Assembly: GCF_042432825.1 (NCBI RefSeq)
Contig: NZ_JBHLWN010000004.1
Coordinates: forward strand, 1 to 50,389
DNA length: 50,389 bases
DNA from: Gordoniibacillus chartarius
Lineage (GTDB): Bacteria > Bacillota > Bacilli > Paenibacillales > NBRC-103111
Reading direction: 5' to 3'
In this document: positions 1 through 8,361 of the stretch, one piece after another
How positions within the stretch are numbered: the stretch's first letter is position 1
How the letters are laid out: each line of letters opens with the position of its first letter
The notes under the pieces: generated by a model
Seen by the model: only the letters and a program-made list of their open reading frames with translations
What the model was told of the DNA's origin: nothing
Database searches by the model: none
Made by a program: the position numbers and the translations under genes

Positions 1-77
1 TTCCTTCGGGGTTCGCGTTCCAGGCATCTTAAATGACTGCCCACGCTAGCTTGACACTGACGGATGTTGCTAGAGTG

Positions 78-106
78 TTGACTTTTGTACTTCGAAGTGA
101 TTTAAT
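78..106 (+). promoter_or_regulatory. sigma-A promoter of rpmH
   Basis: TTGACT (78-83) is separated by 17 bases from TTTAAT (101-106), a good vegetative promoter about 95 bases before the rpmH start. A second TTGACA at 51-56 has no convincing -10 at the right distance. No DnaA box was seen in bases 1-199. Confidence 0.6.
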
Positions 107-199
107 ATATGGGTACGAAATTGACCATTTGCCTATGCCGATGGACGGCTGTCCGTGCGGACAGCTTCTTTATAAGGAACGCAAGGAGGTGCTACGTTA

Positions 200-334
200 A
201 TGAAACCGTCTTACAATCCGAATACGCGCAAGCATAAGAAAGTTCATGGCTTCCGCGCAAGAATGAGCACAAAGAACGGCCGCAAGGTATTGGCCGCTCG
301 CCGTCAGAAGGGCCGCAAAGTCATCAGCGCGTAA
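200..334 (+). CDS. rpmH: 50S ribosomal protein L34
   Basis: This 44-residue, very basic protein is bL34 of the large ribosomal subunit. The second half (HGFRARMST, then NGRKVLAARRQKGRKV) is the near-invariant L34 signature and the length is the family norm. A strong ribosome binding site (AAGGAGGTG, 183-191) precedes the ATG. It is the first gene of the rpmH-rnpA-yidC-jag block next to oriC in Firmicutes, with dnaA expected just upstream of base 1. A hairpin terminator follows at once, so part of the transcription probably stops before rnpA, which fits the higher need for L34 than for RNase P protein. Confidence 0.97.
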   Translation: MKPSYNPNTRKHKKVHGFRARMSTKNGRKVLAARRQKGRKVISA

Positions 335-340
335 AGCTCT

Positions 341-369
341 AGACCACTTAGAGAAGTGGTCTTTTTTTT
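341..369 (+). terminator. rho-independent terminator after rpmH
   Basis: AGACCACTT (341-349) pairs perfectly with AAGTGGTCT (354-362) around a 4-base loop and is followed by a run of eight T. It lies between rpmH and rnpA. Confidence 0.9.
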
Positions 370-430
370 GTTTGAAATCCGCCGAAATGGTGAAAGCTAG
401 CAGGTATTGAGCGGCAAGGAAGTGCCCGTC

Positions 431-775
431 ATGGAAAAAGAATATCGTCTCGCGAAGCGCGAGGATTTCAATAAAATATACCGGTATGGGAAATCGGCGG
501 CGAATCATCAGTTCGTTCTCTATTATTATCCGCAGAAGGAGCTCGGCCACTTTCGGCTGGGCATTTCGACGAGCAAGAAAGTAGGGAACGCCGTCGTACG
601 CAATTCGCTGCGGCGAAGGCTGAAGGAGATCGTGCGGCTGAACGCGGACAAGTTCCCGCCGAATTACGATTATATCCTCATAGTTAGGAAGCCAGCCGTC
701 GAGATGGAATATGCCGAGCTGGAAAAGAGTCTGTTTCATGTCGTTCGGAAGGCCGGACTGCTTCCCAGAAAATAG
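431..775 (+). CDS. rnpA: RNase P protein component
   Basis: This is the protein subunit (114 residues) of ribonuclease P, which with the catalytic RNA removes 5' leaders from tRNA precursors. The RNR-type motif KKVGNAVVRNSLRRRLKE gives the family's conserved basic RNA-binding helix, and LAKREDFNKIYRYGKS matches the family N-terminus. I chose the ATG at 431 because AAGGAAGTG lies 6 bases upstream; the frame is also open from a TTG at 407, which would add eight residues not typical of the family. It lies between rpmH and yidC as in Bacillus. Confidence 0.95.
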   Translation: MEKEYRLAKREDFNKIYRYGKSAANHQFVLYYYPQKELGHFRLGISTSKKVGNAVVRNSLRRRLKEIVRLNADKFPPNYDYILIVRKPAVEMEYAELEKSLFHVVRKAGLLPRK

Positions 776-787
776 CGCCCCGTGCAT

Positions 788-816
788 TTCCTTGTTATGC
801 AGAGTTGTGGTATAGT
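788..816 (+). promoter_or_regulatory. extended -10 promoter before yidC
   Basis: TGGTATAGT (808-816) is an extended -10 element; the matching -35 (TTCCTT, 788-793) is poor. A perfect stem, CGTTCCC (848-854) with GGGAACG (860-866), follows in the leader just before the yidC ribosome binding site. Confidence 0.45.
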
Positions 817-882
817 TTTAGATGGAAAACACTGCTTGTCAGATGACCGTTCCCGCTGCGGGAACGATGGGAGGACTTCATT

Positions 883-1644
883 TTGAATCGTCGTTTATGG
901 AAGCTTGCTCCGTTAGCCCTAATGCCGCTGCTGCTCGCCGCGTGTGGTAACACTACGCCTCAGCCGATCGATTTGGAAACGGCGGACTTCTTTACGAAAT
1001 ATTTCGTCTATCCGCTTTCGTTCACGCTCGATTGGTTCGCACAGCATCTGTGGGGGCAGTACGGACTTTCTATTTTAGTAGTAACGATCATCATTCGTTT
1101 CTTGATCCTGCCGCTGACGTTGAAGCAGTATAAGAGCTCCAAGCGTATGCAAGAGCTTCAGCCGGAGCTGAAGAAGATCAAGGATAAGTATAAGGACGAT
1201 GCGAAGAAGCAGCAGGAAGAAACGATGAAGCTGTTCCAGGCGAACAACGTGAATCCGCTGGCCGGTTGTCTGCCGCTGATCGTGCAGATGCCGATTCTGA
1301 TCGCCTTGTATCAAGCGATTATGCGGAATCCCGATATTCATACCCATACCTTCTTATGGTTGAATCTCGGCAAAGCCGATCCGTTCTATATTTTGCCGCT
1401 GCTTGCAGCCGCTACGACGTGGCTCCAGCAGAAGGTAATGTCTTCGCAAATGAACAATCCGCAGATGCAGAGCTTGATGTTTATCTTCCCGGTGCTGATT
1501 TTCGTCATGTCGATGAACTTCGCCGCTGCACTGCCGCTGTACTGGGTGTTCAGCAATATTTTCACCGTGGTGCAGTCGTATTTCATGTATGGCAGAAACA
1601 ATAACCAGCCTAAACCTGCGGCCAAGGGGAGTTCATCTAAATGA
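883..1644 (+). CDS. yidC: membrane protein insertase YidC/SpoIIIJ (Oxa1 family)
   Basis: YidC inserts and folds membrane proteins alone or with SecYEG; the Bacillus paralogue SpoIIIJ is also needed for sigma-G activation in the forespore. The 253-residue protein starts with a lipoprotein signal whose lipobox is LAAC (Cys at about residue 21), then has the Oxa1 core with five predicted hydrophobic segments and the conserved cytoplasmic basic coiled coil (about 80-120). AGCLPLIVQMPILIALY is a family signature, and the basic C-tail is typical. Translation starts at a TTG at 883, eight bases after GGAGG. It overlaps jag by four bases, so the two are translationally coupled. Confidence 0.95.
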   Translation: MNRRLWKLAPLALMPLLLAACGNTTPQPIDLETADFFTKYFVYPLSFTLDWFAQHLWGQYGLSILVVTIIIRFLILPLTLKQYKSSKRMQELQPELKKIKDKYKDDAKKQQEETMKLFQANNVNPLAGCLPLIVQMPILIALYQAIMRNPDIHTHTFLWLNLGKADPFYILPLLAAATTWLQQKVMSSQMNNPQMQSLMFIFPVLIFVMSMNFAAALPLYWVFSNIFTVVQSYFMYGRNNNQPKPAAKGSSSK

Positions 1645-2258
1645 ACAAGGTCATCGTAACCGGTAAATCCATAGAAGACGCGGTTCAATCAGGGCTTCGG
1701 CAGCTGGGCGCGACGGAGGACCGGGTGCGTGTGACCGTGTTGGAGCAGCCCTCCAAAGGACTGTTCGGTATATTTGGCGTGAAGGAAGCGAAGGTCGAGC
1801 TGGAGCTGATTCCGGATCCGGTTGAAGAAGCGGCGTCTTTCCTAACGGAGATGTTCGGGGCGATGCAGCTGACGGTGAAGCTGGACATTGTGAGGACCAA
1901 AGAGGGAGCGGACATCAATCTGTCCGGTCCGGAGCTCGGGATCCTGATCGGTAAGCGCGGACAGACGCTGGATTCGATTCAGTATTTGGCGAACATTGTT
2001 GCGAACCGGTATTCGGATTCGCACTTGAAGATTAGCTTGGATGCAGAGCAGTTCCGCGAGCGGAGAAAGAAGACGCTGGCGGAGCTGGCCCACCGGCTTG
2101 CGGCACGTGTCGTGAAGACTCGTAAGGAAGTCGTGCTCGAGCCGATGCCTGCACCGGAGCGTAAGATAATTCATGCTGAGCTGCAAAACCATCCGAGCGT
2201 GAAGACGTTCAGCAAGGGCGATGACCCGAACCGGCGTATCGTCATTGCGCCCAAATGA
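1641..2258 (+). CDS. jag: RNA-binding protein Jag/KhpB
   Basis: This 205-residue protein has the three KhpB parts: an N-terminal Jag domain (1-50, with KGLFGIFGVKEAKVE), a KH-II domain centred on ILIGKRGQTLDSIQYL (about 105-120), and a C-terminal R3H domain ending in NHPSVKTFSKGDDPNRRIVI. In Gram-positives KhpB acts with KhpA as an RNA chaperone affecting cell length and division. The ATG overlaps the yidC stop (ATGA). A hairpin terminator follows before mnmE. Confidence 0.95.
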   Translation: MNKVIVTGKSIEDAVQSGLRQLGATEDRVRVTVLEQPSKGLFGIFGVKEAKVELELIPDPVEEAASFLTEMFGAMQLTVKLDIVRTKEGADINLSGPELGILIGKRGQTLDSIQYLANIVANRYSDSHLKISLDAEQFRERRKKTLAELAHRLAARVVKTRKEVVLEPMPAPERKIIHAELQNHPSVKTFSKGDDPNRRIVIAPK

Positions 2259-2266
2259 ACTATGCT

Positions 2267-2303
2267 GCAATGATCCGCTTATCCTGCGGTGTCATTGCTT
2301 TTT
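2267..2303 (+). terminator. hairpin terminator between jag and mnmE
   Basis: GCAATGA (2267-2273) pairs with TCATTGC (2292-2298), with an inner CCGC/GCGG stem, followed by TTTTT. It probably ends or attenuates transcription of the yidC-jag unit. Confidence 0.75.
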
Positions 2304-2336
2304 CTTTAGAATCGAAGGAATGGAGGTGCACACCGC

Positions 2337-3713
2337 ATGTTGAATGATACGATTGCTGCGATTTCGACGCCGCTTGGCGAAGGGGGGATTGCGGTCATCC
2401 GCGTGAGCGGAGATGAAGCTGTCGCTCTGGCGGGCCGGTTGTTCCGCGGCCGGACGAAGCTGACGGATATGCCGACACATACGGTTCAATACGGTTCGAT
2501 TGTTGATCCCGGTACCGGGGAGAAGCTGGAGGAAGCGCTCGTTACCGTGATGCGGGCGCCGCGCTCGTTCACTCGCGAGGATGTTGTCGAGGTTGGCTGT
2601 CACGGCGGTATTGTCGCAGTTAAGCGAGTGCTGGATGCACTGCTTGAGCAAGGAGTCCGGCTCGCCGAGCCCGGGGAATTTACGAAGCGGGCGTTCCTGA
2701 ACGGGAGAATCGACTTGACGCAAGCCGAAGCGGTGATCGATTTGATCCGGGCGAAGTCCGACCGGGCGTTCAAGGTTGCGATGAAGCAGGTGGACGGCAA
2801 GCTGTCGAAGCGGATCGGTGCGCTGCGTTATCGTCTTATTGAGCTGATGGCGCACATTGAGGTGAATATCGACTACCCGGAGCATGACGTGGCGGAAATG
2901 ACAAGCTCGATGATTGCCGATGTCGGCACATCGGTATCGGCGGAAATCGATGAACTGCTGCGGACGGCGGAACAGGGAAAGATTTTGCGGGAAGGGATAT
3001 CGACGGCCATTATCGGGAAGCCCAATGTTGGGAAGTCGTCGCTGCTTAATGCACTGGCTCAGGATGAGAGAGCGATTGTGACGGATATCCCGGGAACGAC
3101 GCGGGACGTGATCGAGGAGTATGTGAACGTCGGCGGCATTCCGCTCCGGCTGCTGGATACAGCCGGCATTCGCGAGACGACGGATGTAGTGGAGCAGATC
3201 GGTGTGGAGCGATCGAGGTCCGCTTTGGCGGATGCCGATCTGATCCTGCTCGTGCTGAATCGGAGCGAGACGCTGTCGGAGGAGGAGCGGGAGCTGCTTG
3301 CAGCGGTGAAGGACCGGCAGACGGTCGTCGTGCTGAACAAGACGGATTTGCCGCAGCGTCTGGAAATCGAAGAAGTACGGGAGCTGTTCTCTTCCGAGCG
3401 CATTGTAGAGACGTCGCTGCTTGAGGAGCGCGGGCTCGCCGATTTGGAGAAGGCGATTACGGCGTTATTTTTCCAGGGCGGTATCGATGCGAATGAAATG
3501 ACGTATGTAAGTAATGCGCGGCATATTCATCTGTTTAAGCAGGCGAAGCGGTCGCTGCGGGATGCGCTTGACGCCAATGAGCAGGGTGTGCCGATCGATA
3601 TGATTCAGATTGACCTGCGGGCTGCCTGGGAGCAGCTCGGCGAGATTATCGGCGATTCGGTAGCCGAGTCGTTGATCGATCAAATATTTTCGCAATTTTG
3701 CTTAGGGAAATGA
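2337..3713 (+). CDS. mnmE: tRNA modification GTPase MnmE (TrmE)
   Basis: MnmE, with MnmG, installs the carboxymethylaminomethyl group on U34 of tRNAs that read NNA/NNG codons. At 458 residues it is full length: N-terminal folate-binding domain (LGEGGIAVIRVSG near residue 14), helical domain, and an inserted G domain with GKPNVGKSSLLNAL (about 224), DIPGTTRD and NKTD. The C-terminal catalytic CLGK motif is intact. The ATG follows GGAGGTG. mnmG begins ten bases after the stop, so the two are co-transcribed. Confidence 0.98.
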   Translation: MLNDTIAAISTPLGEGGIAVIRVSGDEAVALAGRLFRGRTKLTDMPTHTVQYGSIVDPGTGEKLEEALVTVMRAPRSFTREDVVEVGCHGGIVAVKRVLDALLEQGVRLAEPGEFTKRAFLNGRIDLTQAEAVIDLIRAKSDRAFKVAMKQVDGKLSKRIGALRYRLIELMAHIEVNIDYPEHDVAEMTSSMIADVGTSVSAEIDELLRTAEQGKILREGISTAIIGKPNVGKSSLLNALAQDERAIVTDIPGTTRDVIEEYVNVGGIPLRLLDTAGIRETTDVVEQIGVERSRSALADADLILLVLNRSETLSEEERELLAAVKDRQTVVVLNKTDLPQRLEIEEVRELFSSERIVETSLLEERGLADLEKAITALFFQGGIDANEMTYVSNARHIHLFKQAKRSLRDALDANEQGVPIDMIQIDLRAAWEQLGEIIGDSVAESLIDQIFSQFCLGK

Positions 3714-3723
3714 GGGAAAGCGG

Positions 3724-5625
3724 ATGACAGGATATACAGCTGGAGAATTTGAAGTCATCGTCATTGGAGCCGGTCATGCCGGCTGTGAGGCGGCGCTGGC
3801 TTCGGCGCGAATGGGCTGCAATACGCTGCTGCTCACGATTAACCTGGATATGGTGGCGTTCATGCCGTGCAACCCGTCTATCGGAGGGCCGGCGAAAGGG
3901 CACGTGGTACGGGAGATCGACGCATTAGGCGGCGAAATGGGACGCAATATCGATAAAACGTTCATCCAGATGCGGATGCTGAATACGGGCAAAGGTCCGG
4001 CCGTGCATGCGCTGCGTGCACAAGCGGATAAGTTCATGTACCAGCATACAATGAAGGAGACGATTGAGAGTACGCCGAATTTGACGCTCCGTCAAGGGAT
4101 GGCGGAGGAGCTGATCGTGGAGGATGGCGTGGTTCGCGGCGTCATTACAAAGACGGGTGCCCGGTACATGGCCTCCGCTGTTGTGTTAACGACAGGGACA
4201 TACCTGCGCGGCAAAATCATTATGGGCGAACTGATGTACGAGTCCGGCCCTAACAATCAGCAGCCTTCGGTGAAGCTGTCGGAGAGCCTGCGCGCACTCG
4301 GCTTCGAGCTCGTTCGTTTCAAGACCGGCACGCCGCCGCGGGTGCATAAGGATACGATCGATTTCTCGAAGACGGAAATTCAGCCTGGCGATGCGGAGCC
4401 GAAGTATTTCTCTTACGAAACCGGGAAGAGCGAGCGGGCGAACCAGCAGCTGCCTTGCTGGCTTACTTATACCTCGGAGAATACCCATCAAATCATTAAC
4501 GACAATCTGCATCGCGCGCCGATGTTCTCGGGTGCGATCGAAGGAACGGGGCCGCGTTATTGCCCATCCATCGAGGATAAAATCGTGCGTTTCAGCGACA
4601 AGCCGAAGCACCAGATTTTCCTTGAGCCGGAAGGCCGTTACACGTCGGAATACTACGTGCAGGGGCTGTCGACAAGCATGCCTGAGGATGTGCAGCTGCA
4701 AATTTTGCGCTCGATTCCGGGCCTGGAGCAGGTGGAGATGATGCGCACCGGCTATGCCATTGAGTATGATGCGGTTGTGCCTACACAGCTGAAGCCTTCT
4801 CTTGAGACGAAGCTGGTGTCCGGATTGTTTACGGCAGGGCAAATTAACGGAACTTCCGGTTACGAAGAAGCGGCCGGTCAAGGGATTATGGCCGGTATTA
4901 ATGCGGCTCGTAAGGTACAAGGTAAGGAACCTGTTATTTTGGATCGTTCTGAAGGGTATATCGGGGTGTTGATCGACGATCTGGTGACCAAAGGAACGAG
5001 TGAGCCTTACCGCCTGCTGACGTCGCGCGCCGAGTACCGGCTGCTGCTCCGTCATGATAATGCGGATCTCCGTTTGACCCCGATCGGCTATGACATCGGG
5101 TTGATTCCGGAGGAGAGATACCAGCTCTTCTTGCGGAAGAAGGAGCTGGTTGCCGAGGAGCTGCAGCGACTGAAAGCGACGAAGGTGAAGGCTGAGGAGC
5201 ATGTGCAGGCTCTGCTGACCGAAGCCGGTACCGTAACGCTGACACAATCGACGGATCTGATTACGCTGCTGCGCCGCCCGGAGATTACTTACGCTCATAT
5301 CGAGCGGCTTGCGCCACCTCCTCCGGAGCTGACGGAAGAGATGAAGGAGCAGGTGGAAATTCAAATTAAATACGAGGGATATATCGAGAAGCAGCTTGCT
5401 CAAGTAGAGCGTTTGCGTAAGATGGAGAAAAAGAAAATTCCGGACGACATTCGATATGAAGAGGTTCACGGGCTTGCTTCCGAAGCGAAGCAAAAGCTGG
5501 CGAAAATCCGTCCGGTGTCGATCGGGCAGGCGTCGCGTATTTCCGGCGTTACTCCGGCTGACATCTCGATCCTTCTTGTTTATTTGGAGCATTATAATCA
5601 AGTCACAGCGGCCAGAGGTTCCTGA
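3724..5625 (+). CDS. mnmG: tRNA uridine-5-carboxymethylaminomethyl modification enzyme MnmG (GidA)
   Basis: This 633-residue FAD-dependent partner of MnmE uses NADH and methylene-THF in modification of wobble uridine. The N-terminal dinucleotide fold is VIGAGHAGCEAALA (about 13-26), followed by the family signature NPSIGGPAKGHVVREIDALGG and, further on, GQINGTSGYEEAAGQG. The C-terminal helical MnmE-binding domain is complete. It starts ten bases after mnmE and its stop overlaps the rsmG start by one base, giving an mnmE-mnmG-rsmG operon. Confidence 0.98.
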   Translation: MTGYTAGEFEVIVIGAGHAGCEAALASARMGCNTLLLTINLDMVAFMPCNPSIGGPAKGHVVREIDALGGEMGRNIDKTFIQMRMLNTGKGPAVHALRAQADKFMYQHTMKETIESTPNLTLRQGMAEELIVEDGVVRGVITKTGARYMASAVVLTTGTYLRGKIIMGELMYESGPNNQQPSVKLSESLRALGFELVRFKTGTPPRVHKDTIDFSKTEIQPGDAEPKYFSYETGKSERANQQLPCWLTYTSENTHQIINDNLHRAPMFSGAIEGTGPRYCPSIEDKIVRFSDKPKHQIFLEPEGRYTSEYYVQGLSTSMPEDVQLQILRSIPGLEQVEMMRTGYAIEYDAVVPTQLKPSLETKLVSGLFTAGQINGTSGYEEAAGQGIMAGINAARKVQGKEPVILDRSEGYIGVLIDDLVTKGTSEPYRLLTSRAEYRLLLRHDNADLRLTPIGYDIGLIPEERYQLFLRKKELVAEELQRLKATKVKAEEHVQALLTEAGTVTLTQSTDLITLLRRPEITYAHIERLAPPPPELTEEMKEQVEIQIKYEGYIEKQLAQVERLRKMEKKKIPDDIRYEEVHGLASEAKQKLAKIRPVSIGQASRISGVTPADISILLVYLEHYNQVTAARGS

Positions 5626-6359
5626 TGAGCACCGATGCACAACAACTGCTGGTGGATCTGCTCTCCGCGCAAGGCATTGTCTTGACGGAGAAGCAGCTCC
5701 TGCAATTTGATATTTATTATCGCACGCTGGTCGAGTGGAACGAGAAGATGAACTTGACCGGTATTACCGATCGCGAGCAAGTGTATTTGAAGCATTTTTA
5801 CGATTCGCTTTCGCTTGCCTTCTTCCTGCCGATGGAGGAGGTTTCTAGACTTGCGGATATTGGCTCCGGCGCAGGCTTTCCCGGAATTCCGCTTAAAATC
5901 GTGTACCCGCATTTGAAGCTGACCATCGTAGATTCTCTTCAGAAGCGGATTCATTTCTTGGAACACTTGTCGAGTGAGTTAGGACTTACGGATGCGGCTT
6001 TTATTCATGGACGAGCAGAGGACATCGCCAGACTTCCGGACCATCGAGATCAATACGACCTCGTCACCGCAAGGGCGGTTGCACGACTCGCTGTTTTGAA
6101 TGAATTTTGCTTGCCATTCGTTAAAACCAACGGCTTGTTTGTAGCGATGAAAGGGGCAAGCGGGGAAGAGGAGCTGTCGGAAGCTCGTTATAGCATGGAC
6201 CAGTTGAAGGGAAGCCTGGAGCGGGCAGAAAAGTTCACCCTACCGATGGAAGAGTCCAGCCGCCAGCTTTTCTTTGTTCGAAAGAAGTCTCCGACTCCGC
6301 CGAAGTACCCGCGAAAGGCCGGTTTACCACTCAAGGAACCGTTGCTGCCACGGACTTAA
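5625..6359 (+). CDS. rsmG: 16S rRNA (guanine527-N7)-methyltransferase RsmG (GidB)
   Basis: RsmG methylates G527 of 16S rRNA with S-adenosylmethionine; its loss gives low-level streptomycin resistance in several bacteria. The 244-residue protein has the GidB N-terminus (EWNEKMNLTGI), the SAM-binding loop LADIGSGAGFPGIPL (about 77-91) and the LVTARAVARL motif. The start codon shares one base with the mnmG stop. The C-terminus is proline- and lysine-rich. A parS site begins on the last base of the stop codon. Confidence 0.97.
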   Translation: MSTDAQQLLVDLLSAQGIVLTEKQLLQFDIYYRTLVEWNEKMNLTGITDREQVYLKHFYDSLSLAFFLPMEEVSRLADIGSGAGFPGIPLKIVYPHLKLTIVDSLQKRIHFLEHLSSELGLTDAAFIHGRAEDIARLPDHRDQYDLVTARAVARLAVLNEFCLPFVKTNGLFVAMKGASGEEELSEARYSMDQLKGSLERAEKFTLPMEESSRQLFFVRKKSPTPPKYPRKAGLPLKEPLLPRT

Positions 6360-6375
6360 TGTTCCACGTGAAACA
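6360..6375 (+). promoter_or_regulatory. parS: parS centromere site (ParB/Spo0J binding)
   Basis: The 16 bases TGTTCCACGTGAAACA match the Bacillus parS consensus TGTTNCACGTGAAACA exactly. The site lies between rsmG and noc and its palindromic core is CACGTG. It would load ParB, and through it SMC, near the origin. Confidence 0.93.
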
Positions 6376-6509
6376 TAATTCTCCAGCCAGTCACATGCTG
6401 AATGCTAAACAGCTGTCAATAGATTTACATAGTCTGTTGCACTGTTCAAGCAGGAAAATGACGTTCTTTGGAGAATATGTTTAGTAAGGGAATCCGATAA
6501 TCGTGCAGC

Positions 6510-6538
6510 TTGATAGACAACACAGAAGGAGTCATTAT
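6510..6538 (+). promoter_or_regulatory. candidate promoter of noc
   Basis: TTGATA (6510-6515) is separated by 17 bases from CATTAT (6533-6538), about 75 bases before the noc start. The match is moderate. No Noc-binding palindrome (ATTTCCCGGGAAAT type) was seen in this 253-base gap. Confidence 0.4.
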
Positions 6539-6612
6539 CGGCACATCGTATCGGGGAACATTCACATATACATCTACAAATTCGGATGGAAGAGTTAGGT
6601 GGTATCGTTCCT

Positions 6613-7440
6613 ATGAAAGAGCAATTATCGAAGTTCTTTGGGTTTAACGAGACACAGAGAAACAGTCCGGACGAAGTGAAAAACTTACCGGTACACGAAA
6701 TCGTACCTAGTCCGTATCAACCTAGAACGGTGTTCGATGATGATCGAATTGAAGAGCTTATGCAGACAATCCGTACGCACGGTGTCATTCAACCGATTGT
6801 CGTTCGAGTCCGAAACAACAAATTCGAACTTATTGCAGGGGAACGGCGTCTCCGGGCAACTCGCAAATTAGGATTAGAAACGATCCCGGCGATCATTCGT
6901 GACTTTAATGATTCACAAGCAGCTTCAATCGCTCTCATTGAAAATCTTCAGCGTGAAGGACTGACTGCGATAGAAGAAGCTGCGGCTTATCAACAGCTGA
7001 TTGAAATGCATGATCTAACCCAAGAAAGCTTGGCACAGCGACTTGGTAAGAGCCAATCTACGATTGCCAATAAAATCCGATTGCTGCATCTCAGCGAGCC
7101 TGTAAAGACAGCTTTGATGGAGCGCAAAATTACGGAACGGCATGCAAGAGCGCTCCTTTCTCTGGACCAGGAAGAACTGCAGCAGCAGGTGCTTGGAGAG
7201 ATTATATCGAAGGAATTGAACGTGAAGCAAACGGAAGCGCGTGTTCAGTTCTTAAAAGAATCGACCAAGCTGAAGAAGGCTAGAAGGGTATCGTTTACGA
7301 AGGATGTTCGACTTGCGCTGAATACGATTCGGCAATCCGTTGAGATGGTTACGAATTCCGGTCTGAATATCGATACGCATGAACAAGATTATGAAGACCG
7401 ATACGAAATCGTTATTCGAATTCCGAAAAACAAAGCTTGA
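6613..7440 (+). CDS. noc: nucleoid occlusion protein Noc
   Basis: Noc is a ParB-family DNA-binding protein that keeps FtsZ rings from forming over the nucleoid in Bacillus. The 275-residue product begins with the amphipathic membrane-binding helix (MKEQLSKFFGF, similar to B. subtilis MKHSFSRFFGL), followed by the ParB N-domain with ELIAGERRLRATRKL and a helix-turn-helix region LTQESLAQRLGKSQSTIANK. I chose the ATG at 6613 because it gives the known Noc N-terminus; an upstream ATG at 6586 in frame would add nine residues. Placement before parA-parB is the Bacillus arrangement and separates it from ParB proper. Confidence 0.93.
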   Translation: MKEQLSKFFGFNETQRNSPDEVKNLPVHEIVPSPYQPRTVFDDDRIEELMQTIRTHGVIQPIVVRVRNNKFELIAGERRLRATRKLGLETIPAIIRDFNDSQAASIALIENLQREGLTAIEEAAAYQQLIEMHDLTQESLAQRLGKSQSTIANKIRLLHLSEPVKTALMERKITERHARALLSLDQEELQQQVLGEIISKELNVKQTEARVQFLKESTKLKKARRVSFTKDVRLALNTIRQSVEMVTNSGLNIDTHEQDYEDRYEIVIRIPKNKA

Positions 7441-7465
7441 TATGGCTTGGCGAAAAGCGTTCACC

Positions 7466-7493
7466 GTCCCCGATGCGCATCGGGGTCTTTTTT
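7466..7493 (+). terminator. terminator after noc
   Basis: CCCCGATGC (7468-7476) and GCATCGGGG (7477-7485) form a perfect inverted repeat followed by TCTTTTTTC, separating noc from parA. Confidence 0.88.
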
Positions 7494-7602
7494 CTTGTCA
7501 AGACAGGTAACGCATCTCGATTTGTGATATGATAGTCATACGACATTTTTTTCGTCTAGGAATGGATAGTTTTTAGTGATGCTAACACGAGGTGAAACGG
7601 AT

Positions 7603-8361
7603 TTGTCTAAAATAATCGCCATTACGAACCAGAAGGGCGGCGTCGGGAAGACGACGACATCCGTCAATCTGGGCGCTTCTCTAGCATCTTTAGGGAAGAA
7701 AGTGCTGCTCATTGACATTGATCCCCAAGGAAATACAACTAGCGGCATAGGGATTAATAAGGCCGATGTTCAATATTGCATTTACGACGTACTGATCAAC
7801 GATGTGCATCCGAAGGATGCGACAATGGATACGGCGCTGCCGAATCTGAAAATTATTCCGGCGACGATTCAACTGGCTGGAGCGGAAATTGAGTTGGTTC
7901 CGACGATCTCTCGCGAAGTGCGGCTGAAGAAGTCGCTTCAGCTTGTTAAAGACCAGTACGATTATGTGCTGATTGATTGCCCTCCTTCGCTCGGCATCCT
8001 GACCGTCAATTCATTAACCGCATCGGATTCCGTTATCATTCCTATTCAATGTGAATATTACGCTCTGGAAGGGTTGAGCCAGCTGCTCAACACTGTACGA
8101 TTGGTTCAGAAGCATTTGAATACATCGCTGCAAATTGAAGGCGTACTTCTTACGATGTTTGATGCAAGGACGAATCTGGGAATTCAAGTCATCGAAGAAG
8201 TGAAAAAATACTTCCAACAAAAGGTGTACCAGACGATCATTCCGCGTAATGTGCGCTTGAGCGAGGCGCCGAGCCATGGCCAATCGATCATTACGTATGA
8301 TCCGAAGTCGAAAGGCGCTGAGGTATATCTGGAGTTGGCGAAGGAAGTGATCTCACTATGA
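7603..8361 (+). CDS. parA: chromosome partitioning ATPase ParA/Soj
   Basis: Soj is the Walker-type ATPase of chromosome segregation; it also regulates DnaA at the origin and works with Spo0J. The 252-residue protein has the deviant Walker A motif KGGVGKTTTS (about 11-20), the DIDPQGN box, and YVLIDCPPSLGILTVN. I chose the TTG at 7603 because GAGGTG lies eight bases upstream and the resulting N-terminus (SKIIAITNQKGG) matches B. subtilis Soj; GTG and ATG codons at 7576 and 7579 lack a ribosome binding site. An extended -10 (TGATATGAT, 7525-7533) may be its promoter. It overlaps parB by four bases. Confidence 0.96.
   Translation: MSKIIAITNQKGGVGKTTTSVNLGASLASLGKKVLLIDIDPQGNTTSGIGINKADVQYCIYDVLINDVHPKDATMDTALPNLKIIPATIQLAGAEIELVPTISREVRLKKSLQLVKDQYDYVLIDCPPSLGILTVNSLTASDSVIIPIQCEYYALEGLSQLLNTVRLVQKHLNTSLQIEGVLLTMFDARTNLGIQVIEEVKKYFQQKVYQTIIPRNVRLSEAPSHGQSIITYDPKSKGAEVYLELAKEVISL

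Noticed and set aside
1..199. oriC/DnaA-box cluster at the left edge
   Set aside because: No TTATCCACA-type boxes were seen; the origin is expected further left, outside the window.
4186..5640. A 484-codon open frame antisense to mnmG
   Set aside because: It lies wholly opposite a full-length conserved gene and is rich in Arg, Leu, His and Gln, typical of antisense frames in GC-rich coding DNA.
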